Shown here piece by piece: positions 55,504 through 63,300 of a DNA stretch of 64,000 nucleotides; within the stretch, counting starts at the first letter, position 1; every line of letters begins with the position of its first letter. Below the pieces are notes generated by a model. That model had not been told where the DNA came from, searched no databases, and worked only from the letters and a program-made list of their open reading frames with translations. Both the position numbers and the translations under genes were made by a program. This DNA is from a virus: the IMG/VR virus record IMGVR_UViG_3300046665_000589, positions 1-64,000 of that record; one strand, written 5' to 3'.

Positions 55504-55830
55504 ATGAAACTGATCCTGACCGACGGCTACGCTTTTCCGTGGCCGCAAGACCTTTCTCAGGCCGAGGCCGACCGCCTCTGCGACGAGGCGCACGAGCGCA
55601 GCCTGACTCTCGAGGGCGTCAAGGCGTTCGAGATGAAGTACACCGTGACCGTCGAATTCGACGACGTCCCGTCCTACTTTGCAGCCAAGGTGAGCACCGG
55701 CTGGGCCGAGTGGGATCGTGATGGCCTGATCCTGGAAGCGACCACCAGCGCCAAGGAGGGCAACGAGTTCCCAGCACTGGTGGCGAACGGCTTCGCCTGG
55801 TGCGGCATTTACCTGTCGGAGGACCAATGA
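55504..55830 (+). CDS. Hypothetical protein, 108 aa
   Basis: Leader AAGGACCCACC. A helical N-terminal third (DLSQAEADRLCDEAHERSLT) followed by a beta region (AFEMKYTVTVEFDDVPSYFA). ATGA with the next gene. Unrecognised. Confidence 0.6.
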   Translation: MKLILTDGYAFPWPQDLSQAEADRLCDEAHERSLTLEGVKAFEMKYTVTVEFDDVPSYFAAKVSTGWAEWDRDGLILEATTSAKEGNEFPALVANGFAWCGIYLSEDQ

Positions 55831-56114
55831 ACCGCCTGTCCGTATTTGACGCCCACGACAAGGGCCTCGTCGAGGTCGAGATCGTGCAGTGCGTCAGCCT
55901 CACCCGCATCGTGGTGCGCGACCGGCAGGGCGGCTTGCATCGCCTGTACTCGCACCGGATGCTCGAGACCATGCTGAGCGTGCACGCCGCACGCTGCGGC
56001 ATTCACGACACCCGCGGCCTGGTCGGTACCCGCCTCAAACTCGAGCTGGTACAGCGCATGACCGGCAGGAGCCGGCCGTACCGCTGGGCTGTCGTCGAGC
56101 CGGAGGTCGCATGA
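55827..56114 (+). CDS. Hypothetical protein, 95 aa
   Basis: Start MNRLSVFDAHDKG. Strand-rich (LVEVEIVQCVSLTRIVVRDR) then helix and a basic tail (QRMTGRSRPYRWAVV). ATGA overlaps both sides. Unrecognised. Confidence 0.6.
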   Translation: MNRLSVFDAHDKGLVEVEIVQCVSLTRIVVRDRQGGLHRLYSHRMLETMLSVHAARCGIHDTRGLVGTRLKLELVQRMTGRSRPYRWAVVEPEVA

Positions 56115-56482
56115 AGGCCAAGACGCGAGAGCTGACCGGCGCCGCGCTGGACTGGGCGGTGGCCGTGTGTGAGGGCGCTACAGAAGAGTGGCGTGACGAT
56201 GGGCCATTCTTTTGGAGGGGCGTACCCTGCATACGTGTTGGTGGGCATGACGTTGAATATAGTCCGGCCACCGACTGGGCTCAAGGTGGGCCGATCATCG
56301 AGCGTGAACGTATCCATGTCTGCCCGATCGTCTATAACGACTTGCCAGCCACCGAGTGCTGGGTCGACGCCTACCATCCGAAGGGCAGCTTTTATGGCCC
56401 CACCGCCCTGATCGCCGCCATGCGCTGCTACGTCGCCAGCAAGATGGGTGAAGAGATCGACATCCCAAGGAGCCTGATATGA
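56111..56482 (+). CDS. DUF2591/NinX-like phage protein, 123 aa
   Basis: Matches the DUF2591 (NinX) pattern: LTGAALDWAVAVCEG at the start, then YSPATDWAQGGPIIERERIH, and a C-terminal GPTALIAAMRCYVASKMGEE with the final DIPRSL. The family is common in phages of Gram-negative bacteria and lies in the nin region of lambdoid phages. Its biochemical role is not established. It is the clearest family member in this cassette. The last four bases overlap the next gene. Confidence 0.88.
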   Translation: MKAKTRELTGAALDWAVAVCEGATEEWRDDGPFFWRGVPCIRVGGHDVEYSPATDWAQGGPIIERERIHVCPIVYNDLPATECWVDAYHPKGSFYGPTALIAAMRCYVASKMGEEIDIPRSLI

Positions 56483-56670
56483 CCCCGATGACCCAGGAAG
56501 AGTACATACGCGACCCCAACCAGTGCCCGCATTGCCACTCGCGCGACATCGAGGGCCGGTCGGGCCTCGACGCCGAGGCCGGCACGGCCTGGCAGGACAT
56601 CGGCTGCCGCGACTGCGGCGAGAAGTGGCAGGACGAGTACAAGCTCGTCGGTTATGTGGACCTCGAATAA
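56479..56670 (+). CDS. Zinc-ribbon protein, 63 aa
   Basis: Two cysteine pairs in ribbon arrangement: CPHCHSRDIEG (residues 16-26) and GCRDCGEKWQDEYK (42-55), with the typical W and Y after the second pair. Single zinc ribbons of this form occur in many phages. Partners are unknown, and a nucleic-acid or transcription contact is possible. Confidence 0.75.
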   Translation: MTPMTQEEYIRDPNQCPHCHSRDIEGRSGLDAEAGTAWQDIGCRDCGEKWQDEYKLVGYVDLE

Positions 56671-56681
56671 GGAGAACAACC

Positions 56682-56999
56682 ATGCCCACTTTCGACATCA
56701 AGATCCCCGGCGGCGCCACCGTGGCCGTCGAGGGCCAGCCGTTCCGCGCCAACGTCAAGAACGCCCGCTTCGAGTTCTTCGTGCACCAGGCGCACGACAA
56801 CCTGCTGCAGTGGTGCGTCTCGCACAGGAGTGGCGTGCTGATCACCACGGTCTCGCAGCAGCGCCTGCGCCTGAACCGCGGCGACCCGTTCGAAGCCGGC
56901 AAGGAGGCGCTCAACGAGTTCGTCGCCACCACCAACCAGGACGCGCTGGTCCAGGCACTGGCGCAGCTGGAAGACACCCTGAAACGGAGCCGGGCGTGA
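56682..56999 (+). CDS. Hypothetical protein, 105 aa
   Basis: Leader AAGGAGAACAACC. A beta N-terminal half (FDIKIPGGATVAVEGQPFRA) and helical C-terminal half (ALNEFVATTNQDALVQALAQ). It overlaps a GTG-started gene. Unrecognised. Confidence 0.6.
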   Translation: MPTFDIKIPGGATVAVEGQPFRANVKNARFEFFVHQAHDNLLQWCVSHRSGVLITTVSQQRLRLNRGDPFEAGKEALNEFVATTNQDALVQALAQLEDTLKRSRA

Positions 57000-57253
57000 A
57001 CGCCGCCTACCGCATCACCGACGACATGCTGGTCGACGCCACGAAGATCGACGACGTCAACGAGGCGCTGCGCAGCGTGATGGACCAGGTCGGCATCGAC
57101 GAGGGCGGCGTGGCCGGCCGCGTGTTTTGCGGCGAGTTCGAAGAGGACTGGCCGACGGCGGACGCGCACTACCGGCTTGCGATGCTGCGCGAATGGCACG
57201 ACGTCGAGAAGGTGCACAACCTGCCCTACCCACTGAATAAGGAACCATCATGA
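56996..57253 (+). CDS. Hypothetical protein, 85 aa (GTG start)
   Basis: A GTG start overlaps the previous stop by GTGA, with ACGGAGC upstream. Resembles short phage proteins with an ITDDMLVDA...DDVNEALRSVM helix pair, ending in WPTADAHYRLAMLREWHDVE. Unrecognised function. Confidence 0.6.
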   Translation: MNAAYRITDDMLVDATKIDDVNEALRSVMDQVGIDEGGVAGRVFCGEFEEDWPTADAHYRLAMLREWHDVEKVHNLPYPLNKEPS

Positions 57254-57636
57254 TCATCTCCTTCCCCAACGACGGTCGCGGCCTGATCTACCACATCGTC
57301 GACCTGCACGGCCAGACCGTGCACGCCTACCGCGACTTCGACGCCGCATGGTGTGCGCGCGAGGACGACCAACGTCTCTGCATCTACGACGAAGGCTGGA
57401 AGCGATGGCTGACCGACCCGCCGGCGCCGGACCGCGATATCGCGGAGACCGAGAAGCTGCTCCGCTGGCTGGGCAACAGCTACTACGGCGTCTACAAGAT
57501 CGACGGCGGACAACTTGATCCGGCCGCGAAGTTCGCTGTGGCCGACACGCAGGACGACGAGGAGGGCTTCTACCTCGAAGGGCCTGACCTGCTCCAGCTG
57601 TGCCGTGATGCTGTCAGCCATCTGGAGATCGCATGA
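57250..57636 (+). CDS. Hypothetical protein, 128 aa
   Basis: ATGA overlap both sides. Aromatic and acidic, mixed alpha/beta: FDAAWCAREDDQRLCIYDEG, then EKLLRWLGNSYYGVYKIDGG and an acidic segment before a final helix. Unrecognised. Confidence 0.6.
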   Translation: MIISFPNDGRGLIYHIVDLHGQTVHAYRDFDAAWCAREDDQRLCIYDEGWKRWLTDPPAPDRDIAETEKLLRWLGNSYYGVYKIDGGQLDPAAKFAVADTQDDEEGFYLEGPDLLQLCRDAVSHLEIA

Positions 57637-57890
57637 ACCGCGAACAAGCCCTCCCCTACGTCGCCTACGCCGTCGACGACGCGCTGTCCGAGCGCCGCGT
57701 CGACGAGATGCCGGCCAATGCCCGCCTGGTCGGCTGGCAGTGCGGCGCCGAGCCGCTGTTCGTCGCCGTCTGGAGCTACCTGGGCGGCCGACTGGACGAC
57801 GACGAGGCGACTGACCTTGCGATCGACCTACTGCTTGAGAAGAACTGGTTCGCCGCCCGCCAGTTCACTGAACCCGATTACATCCTCTGA
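57633..57890 (+). CDS. Hypothetical protein, 85 aa
   Basis: All helical with an acidic middle (YVAYAVDDALSERRVDEMPA, then LDDDEATDLAIDLLLEKNWF). ATGA overlap upstream; a short gap with AAAGGAACCCACC follows before the next gene. Unrecognised. Confidence 0.6.
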   Translation: MNREQALPYVAYAVDDALSERRVDEMPANARLVGWQCGAEPLFVAVWSYLGGRLDDDEATDLAIDLLLEKNWFAARQFTEPDYIL

Positions 57891-57902
57891 AAGGAACCCA
57901 CC

Positions 57903-58325
57903 ATGAACACCCCCGAAAAACTGGTGCTGCTGCACACCACCCTCGCCTTCGCCATGCCGGCCGACGCTGGCCTTGACGAAGTCTTCGACAGTGCCAACAT
58001 GGCCCTGGTACCGCTGCAGCGCTGCGAAGGCGGCACCAACCTGATCGACTACGCGTTTGACGGCGAGCCGGTCGTCTCGCCGACGCCGGTCGAAGCCTGG
58101 ACGCTCGCTACCGGCTTCACCGCCCCGGCGCCGCGCTACGAGGTACTGACTGCGATCGGCAACGGTTGGGAGAGCGTCTGGACCCAAGACGACAAGCCGC
58201 AGACCTTCGCCTCGCCGTGCGAGGCGCTGGCCGGCCTGCTGGGGCACATCGCCGGCCTGATTGAATCCAGCATGGACTTCAATCCGTGCGACTTCAAGAT
58301 CGAGCCGGTCGGAGGTGCAGCATGA
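57903..58325 (+). CDS. Hypothetical protein, 140 aa
   Basis: Leader AAAGGAACCCACC. Mixed alpha/beta, with LLHTTLAFAMPADAGLDEVF, a beta middle (YEVLTAIGNGWESVWTQDDK) and a helical end. ATGA with the next gene. Unrecognised. Confidence 0.6.
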   Translation: MNTPEKLVLLHTTLAFAMPADAGLDEVFDSANMALVPLQRCEGGTNLIDYAFDGEPVVSPTPVEAWTLATGFTAPAPRYEVLTAIGNGWESVWTQDDKPQTFASPCEALAGLLGHIAGLIESSMDFNPCDFKIEPVGGAA

Positions 58326-58528
58326 GCTTCTTCAACCCGAAAGACCCGGCCCGCGCCCTCGCTTTGTTGCTGAGCCTGATGGCGCGCCGGCCGGCACCAC
58401 CGCCACCGCCTACGCCCGCACAGCTGGCCCGGCGCGAGCGTGCCGACGCCATCGCCGCCCACAACGCCGCCGTCGACGCCAAGCGTCGCGAGAAGCAGGC
58501 CGCCAAGCGCGCCAGGAAGGGTCGCTGA
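58322..58528 (+). CDS. Hypothetical basic protein, 68 aa
   Basis: A short hydrophobic N-terminal helix (ARALALLLSLMARR), then a Pro-rich hinge (PAPPPPPTPAQ) and a strongly basic helical tail (AVDAKRREKQAAKRARKGR). The tail coding region shares a 21-bp identical stretch with the next gene, pointing to local duplication. May be a membrane-tethered nucleic-acid-binding peptide. Confidence 0.6.
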   Translation: MSFFNPKDPARALALLLSLMARRPAPPPPPTPAQLARRERADAIAAHNAAVDAKRREKQAAKRARKGR

Positions 58529-58773
58529 TGGAAGATGAGATCCTCCCCGGCGACAAGATCGTCTTCATGAGCGGTTCCGAGCCGACGTCACGCGAGGTAC
58601 TCGATGCGATGCTTGCGGCGAACTACCAGGTCGTGACGGTGCGCCCCGGCGTCCACGGCCGGACGCAAGGTGCCCTCGCACCGTACAAACCCACTAACCC
58701 CGAGCGCGACGCGTGGAACGCCGCCGTCGACGCCAAGAAGGCTGAAAAGAAAGCCAAGAAAGGACTGAAATGA
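58528..58773 (+). CDS. Hypothetical protein, 81 aa
   Basis: TGATG junction with the gene before. N-terminal strand-helix-strand (DKIVFMSGSEPTSREVLDAM, then YQVVTVRPG) and a Lys-rich tail (AAVDAKKAEKKAKKGLK) similar to that of its neighbour. Unrecognised. Confidence 0.6.
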   Translation: MEDEILPGDKIVFMSGSEPTSREVLDAMLAANYQVVTVRPGVHGRTQGALAPYKPTNPERDAWNAAVDAKKAEKKAKKGLK

Positions 58774-58967
58774 CACCAAACCAGCTGATCCTGCTGCTGC
58801 AGATTTACCGCGGCACGGAAGACCGCGAGACGGACATCGGCTCGTACCCGAACGACCTGAAGTACCTCATCCACCAGGGCTACGTGCAAACGAACCGTGA
58901 CCGGCAGTATGTCACGCCGCTGGCCAACATCTGGATTCGCGACCACGTTCTGAAGGAGCCACAATGA
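58770..58967 (+). CDS. Hypothetical protein, 65 aa
   Basis: ATGA overlap with both neighbours. The sequence NQLILLLQIYRGTEDRETDI, then DLKYLIHQGYVQTNRDRQYV, looks like a short winged-helix fragment: two helices, then a wing ending YVTPLANIWI. A DNA-binding role is possible. Confidence 0.6.
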   Translation: MTPNQLILLLQIYRGTEDRETDIGSYPNDLKYLIHQGYVQTNRDRQYVTPLANIWIRDHVLKEPQ

Positions 58968-59224
58968 CCATCCAAATTCTCGACGCCCTGCGCGCCGCCG
59001 TCGACGCCAAGGCCGCCTACTGGGACCGCATGCACGAACTCGAGGCCGCCCTCGGCTGCGAGGACCCGCCCGACAGGGTCAACAACCACCTGGTCGACTA
59101 CGTCGACGGTCTGGCCTTCAACGTGGATGTGCCGGGCGACGTTGAGTGGATCGACGGCGTCATGGCGGACGAGATGGAAGCCAAGGTGCGCGAACTGCAG
59201 GCCAGGGAGGGCAATCATGGATGA
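58964..59224 (+). CDS. Hypothetical acidic protein, 86 aa
   Basis: ATGA overlap. Helical N-terminal (ILDALRAAVDAKAAYWDRMH) and acidic middle (EDPPDRVNNHLVDYVDGL). The codons for AAVDAK repeat an 18-bp stretch present in the two basic-tail genes just upstream (58994-59011). Unrecognised. Confidence 0.55.
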   Translation: MTIQILDALRAAVDAKAAYWDRMHELEAALGCEDPPDRVNNHLVDYVDGLAFNVDVPGDVEWIDGVMADEMEAKVRELQAREGNHG

Positions 59225-59396
59225 CACCATCGCCGTCGACCGCGCCGCGTTACGCCAGGTGCTGGAAGCTCTGACCGGCCCGGGCTACTACATTCGCGAG
59301 CTGCAGGTCACCATGAGCCTGCCCGACAACCCGATCGCCAAGCTGGTCGAGCAGTTCAATGCGGTCATCGAACAGGAGGCAGGCAATGCTGATTAA
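59217..59396 (+). CDS. Hypothetical protein, 59 aa
   Basis: Overlaps the previous gene by 8 bases. Helix (VDRAALRQVLEALTGPGYYI) followed by ELQVTMSLPDNPIAKLVEQF. Similar short patterns occur in many phage small proteins. Function unknown. Confidence 0.55.
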   Translation: MDDTIAVDRAALRQVLEALTGPGYYIRELQVTMSLPDNPIAKLVEQFNAVIEQEAGNAD

Positions 59397-59592
59397 ACTT
59401 TCCGACGGCTGCGCCGTGGCGGCCGACCACATCGCCGAGGTGAGCGTTAAGGAGCACGACAGAGGTGTCACCGTGCGCATGAAGGACGGCATCGGCCATC
59501 ACCTGGACAACGATTACCGCAAGAGCAGCTGGGCCACGCAGGCCCGGCTGGTCAAGGAGATCAACGAGGTGCTGGAGGGCAAGCCCACATGA
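59386..59592 (+). CDS. Hypothetical protein, 68 aa
   Basis: Starts inside the previous gene (11-base overlap) behind GGAGGCA. Beta-rich N-terminal two-thirds (LIKLSDGCAVAADHIAEVSV, then DRGVTVRMKDG) with a helical end. May be a small barrel. ATGA-type overlap with the next gene. Confidence 0.6.
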   Translation: MLIKLSDGCAVAADHIAEVSVKEHDRGVTVRMKDGIGHHLDNDYRKSSWATQARLVKEINEVLEGKPT

Positions 59593-60116
59593 TGTCCGAA
59601 GCTCGCTTCAGCCAGATCATCTCCGGCCAGACCGCGATTGCACAGAAGGTCTACGAGCACGTGCCGCTGCAGGAGCACTGGAGCGTCAAGGAAGTCTACG
59701 CCGCGGCGTCCAAGTCTGGCATGGTGATTGACGCGGGTGTGCTGCACGGCTGCCTGCGCGCCCTGACCGACTGCGGCCTGCTGCGTGAGAACCGGCTTGG
59801 CTTTAAGCGCGAAGGTGTGCGCAAAAAGGTCGAGCTGTCCAACCTCAAAGAGGCCATCCAGGCCCAACCCCAAACTCAAGAGACAAAACCCATGCCTAAA
59901 CCGCAAGACACCGGGGCCAGCGCCGTCGACACGCTCGGCAATCTCGCCCAGCGCCTCGCCGCGCTGGCGCAACGTCACCAGCAGGAAATGAAGGAGCTGG
60001 CCGACCTGGTCAGCGACGCCGCGATCGAGGTGCAGGCTCAGTTCGAGCGCCACGAGGCGGACGTGGCTGACTTGGGCAAGCTGCGCCAGCTGAAGGACCT
60101 GTTGAAGACCATCTAA
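59589..60116 (+). CDS. Helix-turn-helix and coiled-coil protein, 175 aa
   Basis: The N-terminal region about residues 10-80 looks like a winged helix (QKVYEHVPLQEHWSVKEVYA, then LHGCLRALTDCGLLRENRLG). A Gln/Pro linker (QAQPQTQETKPMPKPQ) and a long C-terminal coiled coil (LAALAQRHQQEMKELADLVS onward) follow. Layout suits a dimeric DNA-binding regulator. Followed by AAAGGAATTCGA before the next gene. Confidence 0.68.
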   Translation: MMSEARFSQIISGQTAIAQKVYEHVPLQEHWSVKEVYAAASKSGMVIDAGVLHGCLRALTDCGLLRENRLGFKREGVRKKVELSNLKEAIQAQPQTQETKPMPKPQDTGASAVDTLGNLAQRLAALAQRHQQEMKELADLVSDAAIEVQAQFERHEADVADLGKLRQLKDLLKTI

Positions 60117-60126
60117 AGGAATTCGA

Positions 60127-61287
60127 ATGAAAACCCGCACCCACTCCTACACTACCTACGTTATTCCCGGCACCGAGATCGAGGTTGAGCTGCCGGTCCA
60201 GCCCTCACCGATCATGGACTACCACGAGACGTTGGTCAAAATCACCGACGACACGATCGTGCTCGGCTACCTGGCGCACGACGGCGACTGCGCCAACCCG
60301 CTGGACGACGACGGTGAGGGCCACATCTACGAGGCACGGCGCCATGGCAACACGCTGGGCAAATACTGCGATGCGCTCGGCCTGCGCCACGACGGCGGCG
60401 GGCCGGACCTGGGCCTGGTCGACGAGGAGGCGGCGGTCGAAGAAGCCGTGCGCCGGATCCTTGCCGATCCAGGGGAGACGGCCAAGGCGCTGGAGCACTG
60501 CCGTAACTACTGGGAGCAGCCGGACGGCCGCGGTGACGACCGCTTCATCGAAGACTGCCTCGATTCCCTCAACGAGCTGAATCCGGTTTTCGACGTCGAC
60601 GCCCTGCTGCGTGAGATGTGGCAGGAAGGCCGCAAGAACGGCACGATCGGCAATCGCTATGCCATCATGCTCGACGTCTACGAGCACAGCGGCATCACCT
60701 TCAGACTGTCCGGCCAGGGCATGCAGTGTCAGTTCGACACGGCGCGCGGCGGCGCGGTGTGGGTGCCGGACAAGTACGCCGAGGATGAGATCAAGCGCCG
60801 TGGCGAGGTGTACCGGAAGGGCGATATCTTCCATGAGGGCCGTGCCGACTTCAACGTGCGTACCCTCAGTCCTGACACGCTCGTCTACGACGACGTCGTG
60901 CATCCGACGTTCGGGCACTGGCACCAGGCCTGCGCATACCTCGAGGGCCTGGCGGCGACAAACCTGCGGGACCTTGCCACCGCCGAGCACATCGCCGCCC
61001 GCGAGCTGGCCAAGGATGCCGCCGAGCAGTACACCGACTGGTGCAACGGCAACTGCTTCGGCGTGGTCGTGGTCACCTACGACAAAGAAGGCAACGAGAT
61101 CGAACACGACAGCTGCTGGGGCTTCGTCGGCGACGACTATGCCTACGAGTCGCTGAAGAACGACTACTTTCCGAAGGAAGACCCAGAGTGCGCGAAAGGC
61201 CTGCACTCCTGGATCGGCGAGACCGGCAAGCTGCCGCCCGACACGCGCTGCACCCGCTGCGGCGAGCCCTACGGCAATCCTGATTGA
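60127..61287 (+). CDS. Hypothetical multi-domain protein, 386 aa
   Basis: Largest protein in the right end of the window. The N-terminal part (1-75) has a LGYLAHDGDCANPLDDDGEG segment. A helical middle is followed by a beta region with GITFRLSGQGMQCQFDTARG and WVPDKYAEDEIK. The C-terminal third has Cys-rich DWCNGNCFGVVVVTYDKEGN and a terminal CTRCGEPYG knuckle. It resembles uncharacterised phage proteins that share these blocks. No catalytic motif is identified. Confidence 0.65.
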   Translation: MKTRTHSYTTYVIPGTEIEVELPVQPSPIMDYHETLVKITDDTIVLGYLAHDGDCANPLDDDGEGHIYEARRHGNTLGKYCDALGLRHDGGGPDLGLVDEEAAVEEAVRRILADPGETAKALEHCRNYWEQPDGRGDDRFIEDCLDSLNELNPVFDVDALLREMWQEGRKNGTIGNRYAIMLDVYEHSGITFRLSGQGMQCQFDTARGGAVWVPDKYAEDEIKRRGEVYRKGDIFHEGRADFNVRTLSPDTLVYDDVVHPTFGHWHQACAYLEGLAATNLRDLATAEHIAARELAKDAAEQYTDWCNGNCFGVVVVTYDKEGNEIEHDSCWGFVGDDYAYESLKNDYFPKEDPECAKGLHSWIGETGKLPPDTRCTRCGEPYGNPD

Positions 61288-61296
61288 AGGACTGAC

Positions 61297-61530
61297 ATGA
61301 TCCCACCCAATCTGCAGCACTACGAGGTTGGCGCCTACCTGCAGGCTGTCGGGCTGGTGATGCGCCGATACGACCTGTGCGCTGACGCCGCAGTCCAGCA
61401 GCCGACTGTCGACCTGGTGCCGGCAATGTCTGATACCGGCATCGACGCCAAGCGCGCCGAGGAGATCGCCACCAGCCTGACACTGGCCGAGGCGATCGAG
61501 TTCATCGAACCCCGCTTCACGGAGGTCTGA
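61297..61530 (+). CDS. Hypothetical protein, 77 aa
   Basis: GAAGGACTGAC leader. Mostly helical (YEVGAYLQAVGLVMRRYDLC, then AEEIATSLTLAEAIEFIEPR). Unrecognised. Confidence 0.6.
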   Translation: MIPPNLQHYEVGAYLQAVGLVMRRYDLCADAAVQQPTVDLVPAMSDTGIDAKRAEEIATSLTLAEAIEFIEPRFTEV

Positions 61531-61531
61531 C

Positions 61532-61723
61532 ATGGCCTACGTCCGCAAGACCCGCGACGAGTACGAAATCGAGCAGAAGACCTGCCAGGGCTGGGAGGTC
61601 GTCTGCAGCGAAGACGACCCGGCCGAGGCGCGCCAGCGCCGCAAGGAGTACCGCGAGAACCAGCCCGAGTACCCGGTGCGCATCAAGAAGCGCCGGGTGA
61701 AAATCAACCAGCAAGGAGCCTGA
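61532..61723 (+). CDS. Hypothetical basic protein, 63 aa
   Basis: One base after the previous stop. Highly charged: RKTRDEYEIEQKTCQGWEVV, then DDPAEARQRRKEYRENQPEY and a basic end. The pattern of a strand pair and a helix is seen in short phage proteins of unknown function. Confidence 0.6.
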   Translation: MAYVRKTRDEYEIEQKTCQGWEVVCSEDDPAEARQRRKEYRENQPEYPVRIKKRRVKINQQGA

Positions 61724-61724
61724 C

Positions 61725-61973
61725 ATGCAACGTCTGACCCAAGAAGAAGCCCGCGCCCAGGGCTACACCATCGACACCACTATCTACCCGCACGTCGCCT
61801 ATAAGGGACCGCGCTTCGCGCCAACCGTGTACTGCAACTGTTACACGGACCTCGAGGCCGACCTGCTCGCCCTGCGTGACGCGGTCGAGAAGCTGATCAA
61901 GGCCAAGGGCCGCTTCCACACCGAGCAAAACTACGCCGCGCTGGTTGCCGCCTTCGACAAGGTGAAGCCATGA
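61725..61973 (+). CDS. Hypothetical protein, 82 aa
   Basis: Leader AAGGAGCCTGAC. N-terminal TQEEARAQGYTIDTTIYPHV with two cysteines (YCNCY) and a C-terminal helix pair (LALRDAVEKLIKAKGRFHTE). ATGA with the next. Unrecognised. Confidence 0.6.
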   Translation: MQRLTQEEARAQGYTIDTTIYPHVAYKGPRFAPTVYCNCYTDLEADLLALRDAVEKLIKAKGRFHTEQNYAALVAAFDKVKP

Positions 61974-62233
61974 ACGACATCTGGGCACCCAAGATGCACG
62001 CAGGTTTCGCCTGCACCAAGATCCCGTACAAGGGCTACGAGATCAGCATCGCGATGAACGACAGCTGCGGCGCGTTCGACTACTACGGACGCGCCAACAT
62101 CGCGGTGTACCAGGGCGACGACAACGTCGCCGTCACCCTGTTCGGTGCCGATCCTGAGCGCGGCACGCTGCCGGCCGACGCCGAAACCCTGAAGGCAATC
62201 TTCCACAAAATCGACATGCTGGAGAAACCATGA
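61970..62233 (+). CDS. Hypothetical protein, 87 aa
   Basis: ATGA overlap both sides. Beta-rich (YKGYEISIAMNDSCGAFDYY, then NIAVYQGDDNVAVTLFGADP) with a final helix (AETLKAIFHKIDMLEK). Unrecognised. Confidence 0.6.
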   Translation: MNDIWAPKMHAGFACTKIPYKGYEISIAMNDSCGAFDYYGRANIAVYQGDDNVAVTLFGADPERGTLPADAETLKAIFHKIDMLEKP

Positions 62234-62553
62234 ACGACCCCTACAATCCCTACACCATTTCCCTCGATGACGGCAAGTATACCGTCATCAACGACAACGG
62301 CCTGCTGACCCTGCGCCGGCACGGTGAGGACTGGCCGGGCGGCGATAAGCTGCGCTACAGCAAGCTCGTGCTCGCGATGGCTCAGCGCATCGAGGAGCTC
62401 GAGATCGCGATCAAGTCCGTGATCGACGGCACGTTGGATAGCCGCGGTCAGCGCGAGGCGGACGGCCTCCGTTCGTACGGCACGCAGTCGCTGGACATCC
62501 CGCTGCGTTGCTGGGAGAGCCAGCTGCGCAAAGTGCTGGAGCAGAAGCCATGA
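62230..62553 (+). CDS. Hypothetical protein, 107 aa
   Basis: ATGA overlap. Strand pair at the start (YTISLDDGKYTVINDNGLLT), then helices (LVLAMAQRIEELEIAIKSVI). A similar DDGKYTVINDNG hairpin occurs in other phage small proteins. Function unknown. Confidence 0.6.
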   Translation: MNDPYNPYTISLDDGKYTVINDNGLLTLRRHGEDWPGGDKLRYSKLVLAMAQRIEELEIAIKSVIDGTLDSRGQREADGLRSYGTQSLDIPLRCWESQLRKVLEQKP

Positions 62554-62747
62554 CCACCAAAATCCCCAAGGCCGTGCTGCGCCGCGCCGTCGAGGCGCTG
62601 CGCCACAGCGCCCGCGCCTATGCCGGCCTGAGCCAGGCGCCGTATCTCTTCACCGCCGAAGAGACCCAGGAATGGGCAGACGCCAACACCATCGCCCGCG
62701 CGCTGCGCGCTGCCGGCGACACCGACATCGAAGTGGAGGAGCCATGA
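62550..62747 (+). CDS. Hypothetical protein, 65 aa
   Basis: ATGA overlap. Helical with basic N-terminus (IPKAVLRRAVEALRHSARAY, then EETQEWADANTIARALRAAG) and acidic end. Unrecognised. Confidence 0.6.
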   Translation: MTTKIPKAVLRRAVEALRHSARAYAGLSQAPYLFTAEETQEWADANTIARALRAAGDTDIEVEEP

Positions 62748-63076
62748 CCTACAAAGAAGGAGACCAGCTGACCGTCTGGGAAGTCAAGCACACCCGCACC
62801 GACTGCCAGATCGTGCAGGTGACCGGCAAGGTCGGCCTGGTCGACGCGCAGCTGCAGCGCCTCGAAGTGCACGTGCCGCGCCGGCGCCGACAGCTGTTCG
62901 TCAGTCTGTCGGCGGACCGGCCCAAGCACCACTGCGCCAACGCGTTCCTGTCGTTCGGTGGAGCCAAGCAGGAAGCCTTGCGCCTGCTGGCCTGCTCCGA
63001 GCACAACCTCAAGGACGACCTGCGTCAGATCGCCGAGGCGCGCAAGATCATCGAGAACCTGAAAGGACCAGCATGA
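62744..63076 (+). CDS. Hypothetical protein, 110 aa
   Basis: ATGA overlap. Begins with a beta strand pair (YKEGDQLTVWEVKHTRTDCQ), a basic middle (VPRRRRQLFVSLSADRPKHH) and a C-terminal helical part. Unrecognised. Confidence 0.6.
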   Translation: MTYKEGDQLTVWEVKHTRTDCQIVQVTGKVGLVDAQLQRLEVHVPRRRRQLFVSLSADRPKHHCANAFLSFGGAKQEALRLLACSEHNLKDDLRQIAEARKIIENLKGPA

Positions 63077-63300
63077 ACCAATCCTACGAATTCAGCCTCT
63101 GGCTGCGCGTGCTTGACCCCGAGAAGCTGCTGGCCGCCGCGCTGGCCCACCCGGACGCCGCAGGCGACACGCGCGACGACTACCTCGACGAGGGCGGTGA
63201 GATCGACACCAACGCGTGCCTGGTCATGCTGCTCGATCCTGGCACCCTGCCGGGCTGCGAGATTCTCGACTCCGGCGCGCACTTTGGAGGCGAGGCATGA
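63073..63300 (+). CDS. Hypothetical protein, 75 aa
   Basis: ATGA overlaps. N-terminal FSLWLRVLDPEKLLAAALAH, acidic middle (TRDDYLDEGGEIDT) and a beta end (LVMLLDPGTLPGCEILDSGA). Resembles short phage proteins with a P-G-C-x-I motif. Function unknown. Confidence 0.6.
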   Translation: MNQSYEFSLWLRVLDPEKLLAAALAHPDAAGDTRDDYLDEGGEIDTNACLVMLLDPGTLPGCEILDSGAHFGGEA

